The notes under the pieces: generated by a model
Database searches by the model: none
Told to the model about the DNA's origin: nothing
The model's input: only the letters and a program-made list of their open reading frames with translations
Source of the DNA: a bacterium
GTDB taxonomy: Bacteria > Bacteroidota > Bacteroidia > B-17B0 > Aurantibacillaceae
Reading direction: 5' to 3'
DNA length: 64,000 bases
NCBI GenBank assembly: GCA_029945625.1
Contig: JAQSCW010000010.1
Location: forward strand, 186,001-250,000
Translations under genes and position numbers: made by a program
Shown here: one piece after another, positions 33,038 through 42,243 of the stretch
Layout of the letters: every line of letters starts with the position of its first letter
How positions within the stretch are numbered: the stretch's first letter is position 1

Positions 33038-34576
33038 ATGTCCATACAATTAAGCGAACAAGAGGAGCTGAGAAGACAAAAATATCACGATCTCAAATCA
33101 TTAGGAATAGACCCGTATCCTGCCGAAGAATTTAAAATAAATGCCAACGCCGCAGATATCAAAGAAAATTATGAACGCGACAAATTAAACTACAAAGACA
33201 TCAGCATCGCGGGTCGCTTGATGAGTATTCGTGATATGGGAAAAGCCTGTTTCGCAGTGATACAAGACGCTACGGGGCGCGTGCAGATCTATCTGAGAAA
33301 GGATGATGTGTGTCCGGGCGAAGATAAATCCTTGTACGATACGGTTTGGAAAAAATTAATTGATATTGGAGATATTATTGGCTTGCAGGGATATGTATTC
33401 ACTACAAAAACGGGTGAGATCTCGATCCATGTCATGCAATTCAAATTGTTGAGCAAAGCTTTGAAACCGTTGCCAATAGTTAAAACCGACGACACCGGTG
33501 TTTCTTTTGATGAGGTGACGGATCCCGAATTTCGTTTTCGGCAACGGTATGTCGATTTGATCATCAATCCGCAAGTTCGTGATACTTTTCGCAAGCGTAC
33601 ACAATTGGTAAATTCCATCCGTCAGTCTTTAAACAACGCCGGCATGCTGGAGGTGGAAACGCCTATTCTTCAAAGTATTCCGGGAGGCGCCACCGCTCGT
33701 CCTTTTATCACGCATCACAATGCGCTCAACATGCCTTTGTATTTACGCATCGCCAATGAGTTATACCTTAAGCGTCTTATTGTTGGTGGATTTGACGGAG
33801 TATATGAGTTTGCAAAAGACTTCAGGAACGAAGGCATGGATCGCACGCATAATCCTGAATTTACCATTCTTGAGTTTTATGTGGCTTACAAAGATTACAA
33901 TTGGATGATGACGTTTACTGAAAAATTACTGGAAAAAGCGGCGAATGATCTGCACGGAAAAACGGATGTGTCTGTGGGAAATCTCACAATCGACTTCAAG
34001 GCTCCTTTCAAGCGCGTTACCATGTATGAGGCTATTAAAGAACATACAGGTTTCGACATTTCAGCAATGAACGAAGACGATTTACGTGAAGTTTGTACTA
34101 AATTGGGTATTCACATAGAAGCCAGCATGGGGAAAGGAAAGTTGATCGACGAAATTTTTAGTGAAAAATGCGAAGGCAATTATATCCAACCCACTTTTAT
34201 TACGGATTACCCCGTAGAAATGAGTCCGCTTACCAAAAAACACCGAACTGCCGAAGGGCTCGTTGAGCGATTTGAATTGATGATCAACGGTAAAGAAATC
34301 GCCAATGCCTATAGTGAATTAAACGATCCTATCGATCAGCGTGAGCGTTTTGAGGATCAGTTGAGGTTGCAAGAACGCGGCGATGATGAAGCGATGTTCA
34401 TTGATCATGACTTCTTAAGAGCCTTAGAATACGGCATGCCTCCTACCTCCGGAATTGGAATTGGAATAGACCGTTTAACGATGCTGCTGACCAATAACGT
34501 GAACATTCAGGAAGTACTTTTCTTTCCTCAAATGCGTCCGGAAGCGCCAGCCACGGCGGCAGAAGTACATTCTTAG
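33038..34576 (+). CDS. lysS: Lysyl-tRNA synthetase, class II
   Basis: Charges tRNA-Lys. 512 residues: N-terminal OB-fold anticodon-binding domain (about 55-160, ISIAGRLMSIRDMGKACFAV) and class II catalytic core with motif 2 (FRNEGMDRTHNPEFTILEFY) and motif 3 (GIGIGIDRLTML). Full length and ordinary. It is divergent from the sigma factor; a near-match TATTTTCG lies just upstream (33009-33016) and may be its -7 element. Free-standing. Confidence 0.97.
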   Translation: MSIQLSEQEELRRQKYHDLKSLGIDPYPAEEFKINANAADIKENYERDKLNYKDISIAGRLMSIRDMGKACFAVIQDATGRVQIYLRKDDVCPGEDKSLYDTVWKKLIDIGDIIGLQGYVFTTKTGEISIHVMQFKLLSKALKPLPIVKTDDTGVSFDEVTDPEFRFRQRYVDLIINPQVRDTFRKRTQLVNSIRQSLNNAGMLEVETPILQSIPGGATARPFITHHNALNMPLYLRIANELYLKRLIVGGFDGVYEFAKDFRNEGMDRTHNPEFTILEFYVAYKDYNWMMTFTEKLLEKAANDLHGKTDVSVGNLTIDFKAPFKRVTMYEAIKEHTGFDISAMNEDDLREVCTKLGIHIEASMGKGKLIDEIFSEKCEGNYIQPTFITDYPVEMSPLTKKHRTAEGLVERFELMINGKEIANAYSELNDPIDQRERFEDQLRLQERGDDEAMFIDHDFLRALEYGMPPTSGIGIGIDRLTMLLTNNVNIQEVLFFPQMRPEAPATAAEVHS

Positions 34577-34743
34577 CCAAATTGGACAAGGAACTAAGGA
34601 AGTAAAATGTGCTCTAATTAGTTGCGGGTGTATTTAAAATAATGAGCCGGCCCTGGCCGCATGTATAGGAGAAGTATCAGAATACAGCCTATTTGCCGCT
34701 TGGGCAATTTAATTTATTTCATATATTTACTTGCTTAAATTTG

Positions 34744-35289
34744 ATGCGCTTCTCTTTGAAAAATATTTTTTTTCCAATTCTTGTTTTTTTCTTTGTTCTT
34801 TCATGCAAACAGGAGGAAAAAAAACAAGACGCTCCCGTGAAGACACGGATCTTTCCCGGCTACCATATTTTATTGGATGAAGTTGTACGATCTAACGAAG
34901 GGGTGTTTCGCGGATTGAACCTCAACGCCAATGCCTCTCAGATTAGAAATATCGAAAAATCAACGCCTGCTGAGGAGTCGGAGGGGCACTTGTATTATGA
35001 ATACAGTCCTGATAGTGTGACCAATTATTCTATTGATTATTCTCTTACCAAAGATAGTCTTGAAGAAATTACCGTGCAGATCAATACAAATGATCTCGAA
35101 CTTAGCTCCTATCTTTTTTGTGACCTTAAAGACTACTATGCCAACAAACTCCCGAATCCCACTGAGGATAAGGGATACGTGGTGTATAATTGTTTTGAGG
35201 GACAACGAAAACCTTTTGTGGTTTCGTTGAGCGACAATTCAAGTCCGAGTAAAGGCATCATCAACATGGTGATTTATAAGGATAAGTAA
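34744..35289 (+). CDS. Lipoprotein of unknown function
   Basis: I do not recognise this 181-residue protein. Signal peptide MRFSLKNIFFPILVFFFVL with lipobox LSCK (Cys about residue 21), so it is an exported lipoprotein. The mature region is acidic and polar with motifs HILLDEVVRSNEGVFRGLNL, EGHLYYEYSPDSVTNYSIDY and SYLFCDLKDYYANKL, suggesting a compact alpha/beta fold. ATG 34744 was chosen for the signal peptide; frames further upstream add a non-signal extension. It is convergent with the Kelch gene, with two bases between stops. The 167 bases before it contain nothing I can name. Confidence 0.7.
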   Translation: MRFSLKNIFFPILVFFFVLSCKQEEKKQDAPVKTRIFPGYHILLDEVVRSNEGVFRGLNLNANASQIRNIEKSTPAEESEGHLYYEYSPDSVTNYSIDYSLTKDSLEEITVQINTNDLELSSYLFCDLKDYYANKLPNPTEDKGYVVYNCFEGQRKPFVVSLSDNSSPSKGIINMVIYKDK

Positions 35290-35291
35290 AA

Positions 35292-36491
35292 TTAATTTCT
35301 AAAAAATTTCTGAGTGGCAAGCAGGCGATCGCCTTCGTAAAGCTCTACAAAATAAACTCCCAGTACAAGATCAGAAGTTTGCAACTCAACAAATGAGTCT
35401 TTAGTTTCGGTGTTTGATGTAAGAACTATTTCACCCAGGATACTTTTTACATTAATCCGATAGCCGATCGATTGTGCCGGATGTGGCAAAGAAATTGTTA
35501 AACGCGATTGACATGGGTTTGGAAAAACAGAAAGAGACCGCATCTTTTTATTTTGTACGATGCCTGTGGGCACATCGGTTGACCATGTTTCGGTAAGGCG
35601 ACCAACCGCACTAATACCACAGGAATAATAAAAGTCCTGGCCATTAGCACAACTCATTCCCCCTTTTCGACTCTGGCCCGGGAGATTCGGGCCGGGAAAC
35701 CAGCTCAGAGTAGCGGGATTAAAGAACCAACAATCATTGTAATAGTTATTTTGTGAATCGTGTCCTCCAAATACAAAGAGTCTGTTGTTAAGTCCGTGCA
35801 TGGCGGCATACGCGCGGCCCTCAGTGAGTGGAAAATTAATGAGCGCCAACCAGGTATCGTTTGTGGGATTATATTGATAAAGTTCTTTTCGATGCGCATT
35901 GGTGGAATCGATTCCAAAGAGCATATAGCCTAACCCGTTTAAAGTTGTTCCCGAAGCCCGCCACACAGGCGTGGAAGGGAAATTATTTTTTTGAAGCCAG
36001 GTGTCTGAACTCAGCGTATATTCCCACACCTCTCTACTTAAAGTGCCATCCTGAAATTTGCCCCCCGCAATAATTATTTTGTCTCCGAACGGAAAACACA
36101 CTGCCGCAATAAGTCCTTTTCCCGGCTTTGAGGCTACTGTTGTCCACGAATTGGAAGCCAAGGTGTATTTGTACATATTGGTAAGTGCTCCGCCAATTCC
36201 ATCCCCGCCAAACACATAAAAACAATTGCTCCCTGCAAAAGCGCAGGCATATTGTCGTTCGGTGGTATGAGGCATGAAGGCGATCGGGCTCCATGTTCTT
36301 GTTGAAAGATTAAGGGCATAAAAATCGATGGTGGCATTCCACTCTTGCAAACCTGTACCGAAATAGGCGGTGTTATTTACCACCACGGCTACGCCATCAT
36401 CGCGTTTGGTAGAGGGAAAATCTGCCAATTTCACCCATAATTGGGCATGCAAAATGGGAGAGACCAACCATAAAAGCAAAAGGGTTCGCAT
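35292..36491 (-). CDS. Kelch-repeat T9SS cargo protein
   Basis: A 399-residue secreted protein: signal peptide MRTLLLLWLVSPILHAQ, then six Kelch-type beta-propeller blades (about 20-310; blades carry variants of FYVFGGDG, IIIAGGKF, YMLFGID and LFVFGGHD) and a C-terminal type A sorting domain (SLSVFPNPCQSRLTISLP ... LATQKFFRN) for type IX export. It probably mediates surface protein or glycan interaction; no catalytic residues are evident. ATG 36491 selected over an upstream ATG because it begins a proper signal peptide. Confidence 0.87.
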   Translation of the reverse strand: MRTLLLLWLVSPILHAQLWVKLADFPSTKRDDGVAVVVNNTAYFGTGLQEWNATIDFYALNLSTRTWSPIAFMPHTTERQYACAFAGSNCFYVFGGDGIGGALTNMYKYTLASNSWTTVASKPGKGLIAAVCFPFGDKIIIAGGKFQDGTLSREVWEYTLSSDTWLQKNNFPSTPVWRASGTTLNGLGYMLFGIDSTNAHRKELYQYNPTNDTWLALINFPLTEGRAYAAMHGLNNRLFVFGGHDSQNNYYNDCWFFNPATLSWFPGPNLPGQSRKGGMSCANGQDFYYSCGISAVGRLTETWSTDVPTGIVQNKKMRSLSVFPNPCQSRLTISLPHPAQSIGYRINVKSILGEIVLTSNTETKDSFVELQTSDLVLGVYFVELYEGDRLLATQKFFRN

Positions 36492-36551
36492 GCGTGTGGT
36501 TTTGTTAAGGTTAACTAACGAAAAGTGTCGGTATTTAGTATTAATGCCCTT

Positions 36552-36582
36552 CAACAAAAAAGCCACCCCTAAGGATGGCTTT
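36552..36582 (-). terminator. Intrinsic terminator after DUF5606 gene
   Basis: Minus strand AAAGCCATCC, loop TTAG, GGGTGGCTTT followed by TTTTGTTG; a 10-bp stem with one G-U pair, 17 bases beyond the DUF5606 stop. It separates this gene from the Kelch gene on the same strand. Confidence 0.85.
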
Positions 36583-36598
36583 AAAATGATTTTGTTAA

Positions 36599-37138
36599 TT
36601 AAGCAGTTCCTGTTTTTCGAACGCCGGTGGTTTTTTTCACACCAACAGCTGTTTTAGGTTTGGCTTTGTCTTTGCTGGCGCTTTTCTTCACACCTAATTT
36701 ATCTTCGGTTTTAAGAGCTTTTGTTTTGTCGTCGCCCTCTTTGTTTTCTTCTTTTTGTTTGAGAGCACCATTTGCCTGAAGTATGTTGTACCACGTGATC
36801 AATTTGCGCATGTTGCTGATGTACACGCGATCTTTATCGTATTCAGGTAAGATTTCAGCAAAATATTTTTCGATAGATGTATCGTCAGCTTTGCTGTCAA
36901 TCGCTGCCCCACCTTTTTCCTTATCAGATATTGATGTCATAATCTCTTCAAGAGGTTTGTCTTCACCGGTAGTGAACATGCTGATTTCGCCCAAAGTTGA
37001 AACTTTGGTAGAAGCGTAAACGTTTACCCGCTTTTTATCGGCAAGGCCTTCTACAATGATACCATTCTTGCTTTGCGCAATAATTTTAAATAAACCCGGT
37101 TGGCCTGTAATAGAAATAATTCCTGTTAAATCGATCAT
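36599..37138 (-). CDS. DUF5606 domain protein
   Basis: A 179-residue cytoplasmic protein. The N-terminal 120 residues match DUF5606 (MIDLTGIISITGQPGLFKII, NGIIVEGLADKKRVNVYAST, then SNMRKLITWYNILQANG), a small Bacteroidota family with an SH3-like N-terminal domain; the C-terminal 50 residues are a Lys/Thr/Ala-rich disordered tail (KKSASKDKAKPKTAVGVKK) likely to bind nucleic acid. Start at 37138 agrees with a -7-like TATCTTTG at 37160-37167 (minus strand), which would lie after an alternative ATG at 37189. Function unknown. Confidence 0.82.
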   Translation of the reverse strand: MIDLTGIISITGQPGLFKIIAQSKNGIIVEGLADKKRVNVYASTKVSTLGEISMFTTGEDKPLEEIMTSISDKEKGGAAIDSKADDTSIEKYFAEILPEYDKDRVYISNMRKLITWYNILQANGALKQKEENKEGDDKTKALKTEDKLGVKKSASKDKAKPKTAVGVKKTTGVRKTGTA

Positions 37139-37287
37139 AAATTTGTCTTTTCTGTTGTGCAAAGATAAGTTTTTAAACAAAAAAAGCACCTTTTTCTCTC
37201 ATATTTTAAAAAACAATAAAAGAGTCATGATATGCCCCTTAACCCCAGTTAATTAGGCATTTGGAGTCGGGAGAAAGAGCAAAATAG

Positions 37288-37527
37288 GGAGAAAAAAGGC
37301 ATATTATTATTGCCGAAAGTCTGAATAAAGCAGGAAAACAATTTTTAGTAAGCAGTAAAAACGGTGCCAACAACAAAGGTAAGCCGGCTATGATTAGGGC
37401 CGGGCAAGTTGTTTATAAAAACCCAAATGGATACCTTAGTGATCTTCAAAAAAACACGAACTCTAAATTAAATAAAGAAAACGACTATGAAGTACCAATC
37501 GATCGACAGCAGTTTGTTTATAGATAA
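37288..37527 (+). pseudogene. Coding-like remnant upstream of aminopeptidase P
   Basis: Between the DUF5606 promoter and the aminopeptidase start there is an open frame from just after a TAG (37285) to a TAA at 37525 with coding-like composition, reading for example IIIAESLNKAGKQFLVSSKN and later MIRAGQVVYKNPNGYLSDLQ. It has no start codon before an internal ATG at 37390 and runs 41 bases into the next gene in another frame. I do not recognise the sequence. The simplest reading is the 3' fragment of a decayed or truncated gene. A nested hairpin (ATGCC/GGCAT around TTAAC/GTTAA) lies just upstream at 37232-37260. Confidence 0.35.
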
Positions 37528-38782
37528 CAGACAAAAATTCAGCAATCATCTAAAGGCAAATTCCATGGCTTTATTTATGAGCAACGATATTTTGCCGACG
37601 AATGCCGATGGAAGTATGGGTTTCAGACAGAATAGCGATTTGTTCTATTTAAGCGGGATTGATCAGGAGGATACCATCTTGGTGCTATTTCCGGATGTAA
37701 AAGACGGTCGTCATAAAGAGATTTTGTTTGTGAAAGAAACCAGCGAACTCATCGCCATTTGGGAAGGGGCAAAATTAGATAAGGCACAAACCAAACACGT
37801 GAGTGGTGTTGATATGGTCTATTGGTTCCATGAATTTGAAAAGATCATGAAACCCTTTTTCTCGCAGGCAGAACGCATCTACCTGAACAGAAACGAACAC
37901 ACCCGACGCTCTATTGAAACAGAAACTGCTCAGGATCGTTTCAATGCTTCGGTAATGGCGAAATATCCTCTGCATAAATACGAGCGCAGCGCGCCCATCA
38001 TGCATAAAATTCGGGCTATAAAAAGTACCCGCGAAATTGAACTCATTCAACAGGCATGCGATATCACTGAGAAGGGATTCAGGCGACTTCTTAAATTCAT
38101 TAAGCCCGGAGTGTGGGAATATGAAATTGAAGCGGAACTCATCCATGAATTTATACGCAACCGTTCACAGGGCTTTGCGTATGGTCCCATTGTAGCCAGC
38201 GGAAAAAACGCCTGCGTATTGCATTACGTTGAAAACAATCGACAATGCAAAGACGGCGACATAATTTTATTGGACGTTGCTGCTGAGTATGCGAATTACG
38301 CCAGCGACCTCACGCGATCAGTTCCTGTAAATGGAAAATACACCAAACGTCAAAAAGAAGTGTACAATGCCGTACTGCGCATGCACCGTGCTGCCACTAA
38401 ATTATTGGTGCCGGGCATGACCTTCGAAAAATACAACAAACAAGTAGGAGAAATGATGACCGAGGAATTACTTCAATTAGGTCTGCTGAAGAAGGAAGAT
38501 GTAAAAAATCAAAATCCCGATTGGCCTGCTTATAAAAAATATTACATGCATGGTACCAGTCACTTTATGGGATTGGATGTGCATGATGTTGGATTTTTTA
38601 CTGAGCCTATTCAGGCAGGCATGGTGTTTACCGTTGAACCCGGTATTTATATTCCGGAAGAAGGTTTGGGAATTCGGATTGAAAATAATTTTATGGTTAC
38701 GACCACGGGTCAGCTCGACTTGATGAAAAATATTCCTATAGAAGCCGAAGAAATTGAAGATTTGATGGCCTCGCGGAAATAG
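37487..38782 (+). CDS. Xaa-Pro aminopeptidase (aminopeptidase P)
   Basis: M24 metallopeptidase that removes an N-terminal residue before proline. 431 residues: N-terminal AMP_N domain (1-170, GFRQNSDLFYLSGIDQED) and pita-bread catalytic domain with the five metal ligands in DVAAEYANYASDLTRS (two Asp), HGTSHFMGLDVHD (His), TVEPGIYI (Glu) and RIENNFM (Glu). No signal peptide, so cytoplasmic. The ATG at 37487 overlaps the end of a coding-like remnant. PorP/SprF follows after 40 bases on the same strand and may be co-transcribed. Confidence 0.93.
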   Translation: MKYQSIDSSLFIDNRQKFSNHLKANSMALFMSNDILPTNADGSMGFRQNSDLFYLSGIDQEDTILVLFPDVKDGRHKEILFVKETSELIAIWEGAKLDKAQTKHVSGVDMVYWFHEFEKIMKPFFSQAERIYLNRNEHTRRSIETETAQDRFNASVMAKYPLHKYERSAPIMHKIRAIKSTREIELIQQACDITEKGFRRLLKFIKPGVWEYEIEAELIHEFIRNRSQGFAYGPIVASGKNACVLHYVENNRQCKDGDIILLDVAAEYANYASDLTRSVPVNGKYTKRQKEVYNAVLRMHRAATKLLVPGMTFEKYNKQVGEMMTEELLQLGLLKKEDVKNQNPDWPAYKKYYMHGTSHFMGLDVHDVGFFTEPIQAGMVFTVEPGIYIPEEGLGIRIENNFMVTTTGQLDLMKNIPIEAEEIEDLMASRK

Positions 38783-38822
38783 AGAGACTTTTCCTATATG
38801 TAGTTTACTCAAAAAGCAAAGT

Positions 38823-39764
38823 ATGAAAAAATTCGTTCTGCTATCGTGTGCTTCAATTTTTCTCACTCTGGTGTCGTTTGCTCAGGACCCCATTCTCTTG
38901 AACAACAATCAGTCCCTGGTGTACTTCAACCCTTCGTTTGCCGGTTCAAACGGCGGCATTCGTAACCAATTTTCTTACCGCAATCAGTGGCCTGAGTACC
39001 ATACTAATTATGTTACTTATGTGAATAGCTTTGATGCCTACATCCGTCCTATAAAAGCAGGCCTGGCATTTACATATGTGAATGACAACGTTTGGCATGG
39101 CGATCTTATAACCTCATTATACAACCTGAGTTATGCCCAACACCTGAATTTTTTCAACGACAAGTTAAAGATCATTCCCTCAGTTCAGTTTAGTTATGGG
39201 CAAAAAGTGTTGAACATGAACTCTATCCATTTTGGAGATATGCTGGATGCCCGGACCAGCCAATGGTGGGATACGAAAGAGGCAATTCCTTCTTCCACGA
39301 AATCTTATTTTGACATGAGCACCGGCTTACTCGTAAATTTTAAATCAAACTGGTATTTGGGTGCCTGTATGTTTCATATTAATCAACCTGATGTAGGATT
39401 AGAAGGGGCACACACTTTGCCTGCTCGTTTCCTGTTGCATGCCTCCTATACCTGGCATTTTTCGGAAAAATCGCAACTACAATTCTTTTACCGATATGCG
39501 CGTCAGGATAATTATGGCACGAACCAGTTGAGTTTGAACATGGTTACCTTTAAATACCTGCTTGTTGGAGTAAGTTATTTTGACGCGGATGCGCTACAAA
39601 TAAATCTGGGTGCAAGAACCAATAATTTTTCCTTGCAAGTGGGGTATGATTATACCTATAGTAAACTGGCTGGAAATACAGTAGGATCATGGGAAGTGCA
39701 TGGAGCATATTATCTTAGAAACAAAGAAAACCGCAAGTTGCTGACGAATTTTGAAACCTGGTAA
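38823..39764 (+). CDS. PorP/SprF family T9SS membrane protein
   Basis: A 313-residue outer-membrane beta-barrel of the PorP/SprF family, linked to the type IX secretion system and gliding. Signal peptide MKKFVLLSCASIFLTLVSFAQ, then the family N-terminus DPILLNNNQSLVYFNPSFAG and the SFDAYIRPIKAGLAF region, followed by alternating amphipathic strands. Many PorP/SprF copies sit beside a large cargo protein; this one has none next to it, but two T9SS cargo genes are elsewhere in the window. Confidence 0.9.
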   Translation: MKKFVLLSCASIFLTLVSFAQDPILLNNNQSLVYFNPSFAGSNGGIRNQFSYRNQWPEYHTNYVTYVNSFDAYIRPIKAGLAFTYVNDNVWHGDLITSLYNLSYAQHLNFFNDKLKIIPSVQFSYGQKVLNMNSIHFGDMLDARTSQWWDTKEAIPSSTKSYFDMSTGLLVNFKSNWYLGACMFHINQPDVGLEGAHTLPARFLLHASYTWHFSEKSQLQFFYRYARQDNYGTNQLSLNMVTFKYLLVGVSYFDADALQINLGARTNNFSLQVGYDYTYSKLAGNTVGSWEVHGAYYLRNKENRKLLTNFETW

Positions 39765-39790
39765 AATAGTGACGGACCCGGTACATCTTT

Positions 39791-39821
39791 ACCACTAAGG
39801 GCACTTAGGAACACCAAGTGA
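39791..39821. repeat. Intergenic repeat, copy D (partial)
   Basis: ACCACTAAG (39791-39799) starts a series of CACnnAG units (CACTTAG, CACCAAG) like the left half of copy A at 14689. A mismatched right arm CTTAGAGGT occurs at 39992-40000, on the far side of the 115-bp element at 39871, so this copy may have been split by that element. Confidence 0.5.
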
Positions 39822-39870
39822 GGAGTTTGCAGTTTCGACCTTTGAACGTCTTGAACCAATTGATTCTGCC

Positions 39871-39985
39871 GACACGAATTACACTCAGAGGAAATTGTAT
39901 TGTAAGCGTCTGAGTATTGCCTCTGTACACTTTATTAATGTTAATTCGTATAATCAGTGTGTACCATAGATATCGAATTCGTGTC
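39871..39985. repeat. 115-bp element with terminal inverted repeats
   Basis: GACACGAATT (39871-39880) and AATTCGTGTC (39976-39985) are perfect 10-bp inverted termini around 95 bases of non-coding sequence. It lies between PorP/SprF and DPP-IV and ends eight bases from the DPP-IV stop. The size and ends look like a MITE-like or palindromic intergenic element; I see no target-site duplication clearly. Confidence 0.5.
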
Positions 39986-39992
39986 TCTTTGC

Positions 39993-42140
39993 TTAGAGGT
40001 TATCAATAAAATAATTACACACCTTCTCCATCAAATGTGCTCTGTCTTTTCCAAGCACATTGTGCTGATGCCCGGGATAAACATAATAGTCTAACTGAAT
40101 ACCCTTATCTACTGCTTTCTTTTGGTACATGATGCTGTGTTGCCATACCACCACATCGTCTTGTGCGCCGTGGATCATCAGCAATTTACCTTTGAGTTTG
40201 TCAACATGATTCAACAGATTGTTGGCGTCATAACCTGCACTGTTTTCTTGCGGCATGTCCATGTACCGCTCGCCATACATGATCTCATAATATTTCCAGT
40301 CAATAACAGGTCCACCTGCTGCCGCAACTTTAAATGTACCGGGGTAGCGGGTCATTAAGGAGGTGGTCATAAAACCACCATAACTCCAGCCATGAACTCC
40401 CATGCGGTTGGCATCAACATACGAAAGTGACTTAAGGTACTCCACTCCTTTTAATTGATCTTCCATTTCTTTGGTTCCCACCTGCCGGTGAATCACTTGC
40501 TCAAAGGCTTTGCCACGGTTAGAAGTGCCGCGTCCGTCGAGTGTAAAAACTATAAATCCTTTTTCTGCCATATATTGGTACCACAATTCTCCTCCTGCCA
40601 TCCAGGTATTGGTCACCAATTGAGAATGAGGTCCGTTATACAAATACACGAGTACCGGATATTTTTTTGTGCTGTCGAAATCAACAGGTTTAAACAAACG
40701 GCAATACAAATCAGTGCCCTCGGTGTTCTTAATGCTGAACAAAGTCCAGGTTCCTTTTTTGTATTCTTTGGTAGGATCTTCTGCATTAAAAATAGTTGTT
40801 GATTTGCCATTCGAAGTATTAATCAACCTGCATTCCCGCGGAGTATAGCAGGATGAAAAATTATCGATCAGATAATCCCCCTTTTTGTTAAGGACTGCTG
40901 TATGAAAGCCAGAGTCCTTTGTAAGCCGAGTTAGTTTTCCTGTTTTTAAATTCACGGAGTAAAAATCCTGGTTTACGGGGCTTTGTTCGTTGGCATGAAA
41001 AAATAAGTTCTCTCCTTTTTCATCAAAGCCATTTTCGGCCTTTACTTCCCAATTGCCTTTGGTAAGTTGCTTCACAAGGGTGCCGTCGCTGTTATACAAA
41101 TAAAAATGATTGTAGCCATCACGGCGACTTTGCCAGATAAATTGACCGGGATTGTTTTTCACAAATACCATGGCATGCTGGGGCTCAATGTATTTGTCGT
41201 CGTTCTCCGAAAACAATGTTTTAATAAAAGCACCTGTTTGGGCATTATACTCATTTAATTTGCTTTGATTTTGTTCGCGGTTAATGATGTCGATGTAGAT
41301 TTTTGTTTCATCAGGACTCCATGCAATATTGGTGAGGTACTGTTCTTTGGGCCCTTCGGTAATAATGGAAATACTTTTTTGAGTTTGGAGGTTATGCACC
41401 AGCAAGGTCACATAATGACTTTTATTGCCGGCCATAGGGTATTTGATGTTTTTGTTTTTTGCGGGGTAGGTAGTCCAGTCAATAATGGGATAATCCGTCA
41501 CATCACTTTGATCCATGCGGTAATATGCGATGTAGTTTCCTTTCGGACTCCAATAGGTGCCCTTGTGAATTCCAAACTCATCGCGGTGCACACTTTTGCC
41601 GTAAACCAATTCGTAGGAGCCGTCTCTTGTAACTTGCTCGGCTGTGCCCTTCTGAGCAATGAACAAATTATTTTCAACGGTCCATGCAAAGGTCACCCCT
41701 TCTTCAAACACATCTAAATTTTCGAGCGTCCCATCGCTGGACTTGCGATCTGATTTGACAATAGATTTTTTATCGATGGTATAGGCTAACTCCCCTTTCT
41801 TTCCGAGAAAAAAGAATTCGTTTTCATTTTTCCATTTTACGCCATCAAGCGCACTTACTGTATCGAGATTCTGCGACACAAGCACTTTATTAAGAGCAGA
41901 CCTAGTGATGGAAAGAAGATTTTTACCGCTGGCAGGGTCAAGAACCAGCAGTTCATTATTTTCGATATAACTTACCTTATTGGAATTAGGAATAAAGTCA
42001 AGATTTTGAAGACGCTTTGGAGCAAGAGAAGTTCGACCTTTTAAAACAGCTTCCTGAATGCTGAGCAATTTGTTTTGTGAAGTGAGATGGGAAACACCGA
42101 TGCTGCATAGCAGTGAAAGGGTGACAAATAAATTTTTCAT
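39993..42140 (-). CDS. Dipeptidyl peptidase IV-like S9 serine peptidase
   Basis: Exported prolyl oligopeptidase-family enzyme that removes N-terminal dipeptides, typically Xaa-Pro. 715 residues: signal peptide MKNLFVTLSLLCSIGVSHLT, an eight-bladed beta-propeller (DPPIV_N, about 90-460; contains DEFGIHKGTYWSPKGNYIAY) and an alpha/beta-hydrolase catalytic domain with Ser586 in GWSYGG, Asp661 in HGAQDD and His693 in YPGHQH. Likely periplasmic, acting in peptide nutrition. A minus-strand -7-like TATTTTTG lies at 42174-42167 upstream of the start. Its stop codon falls inside a repeat-derived sequence. Confidence 0.94.
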   Translation of the reverse strand: MKNLFVTLSLLCSIGVSHLTSQNKLLSIQEAVLKGRTSLAPKRLQNLDFIPNSNKVSYIENNELLVLDPASGKNLLSITRSALNKVLVSQNLDTVSALDGVKWKNENEFFFLGKKGELAYTIDKKSIVKSDRKSSDGTLENLDVFEEGVTFAWTVENNLFIAQKGTAEQVTRDGSYELVYGKSVHRDEFGIHKGTYWSPKGNYIAYYRMDQSDVTDYPIIDWTTYPAKNKNIKYPMAGNKSHYVTLLVHNLQTQKSISIITEGPKEQYLTNIAWSPDETKIYIDIINREQNQSKLNEYNAQTGAFIKTLFSENDDKYIEPQHAMVFVKNNPGQFIWQSRRDGYNHFYLYNSDGTLVKQLTKGNWEVKAENGFDEKGENLFFHANEQSPVNQDFYSVNLKTGKLTRLTKDSGFHTAVLNKKGDYLIDNFSSCYTPRECRLINTSNGKSTTIFNAEDPTKEYKKGTWTLFSIKNTEGTDLYCRLFKPVDFDSTKKYPVLVYLYNGPHSQLVTNTWMAGGELWYQYMAEKGFIVFTLDGRGTSNRGKAFEQVIHRQVGTKEMEDQLKGVEYLKSLSYVDANRMGVHGWSYGGFMTTSLMTRYPGTFKVAAAGGPVIDWKYYEIMYGERYMDMPQENSAGYDANNLLNHVDKLKGKLLMIHGAQDDVVVWQHSIMYQKKAVDKGIQLDYYVYPGHQHNVLGKDRAHLMEKVCNYFIDNL

Positions 42141-42243
42141 AGTAGGATAATAAGGCGCTAAAATATCAAAAATAGCCGGAATTGAAGAGAATCGGAGCGA
42201 GGATTTTTCTCAATTTCGAATCTAAATCTTTGATTAATGAATC

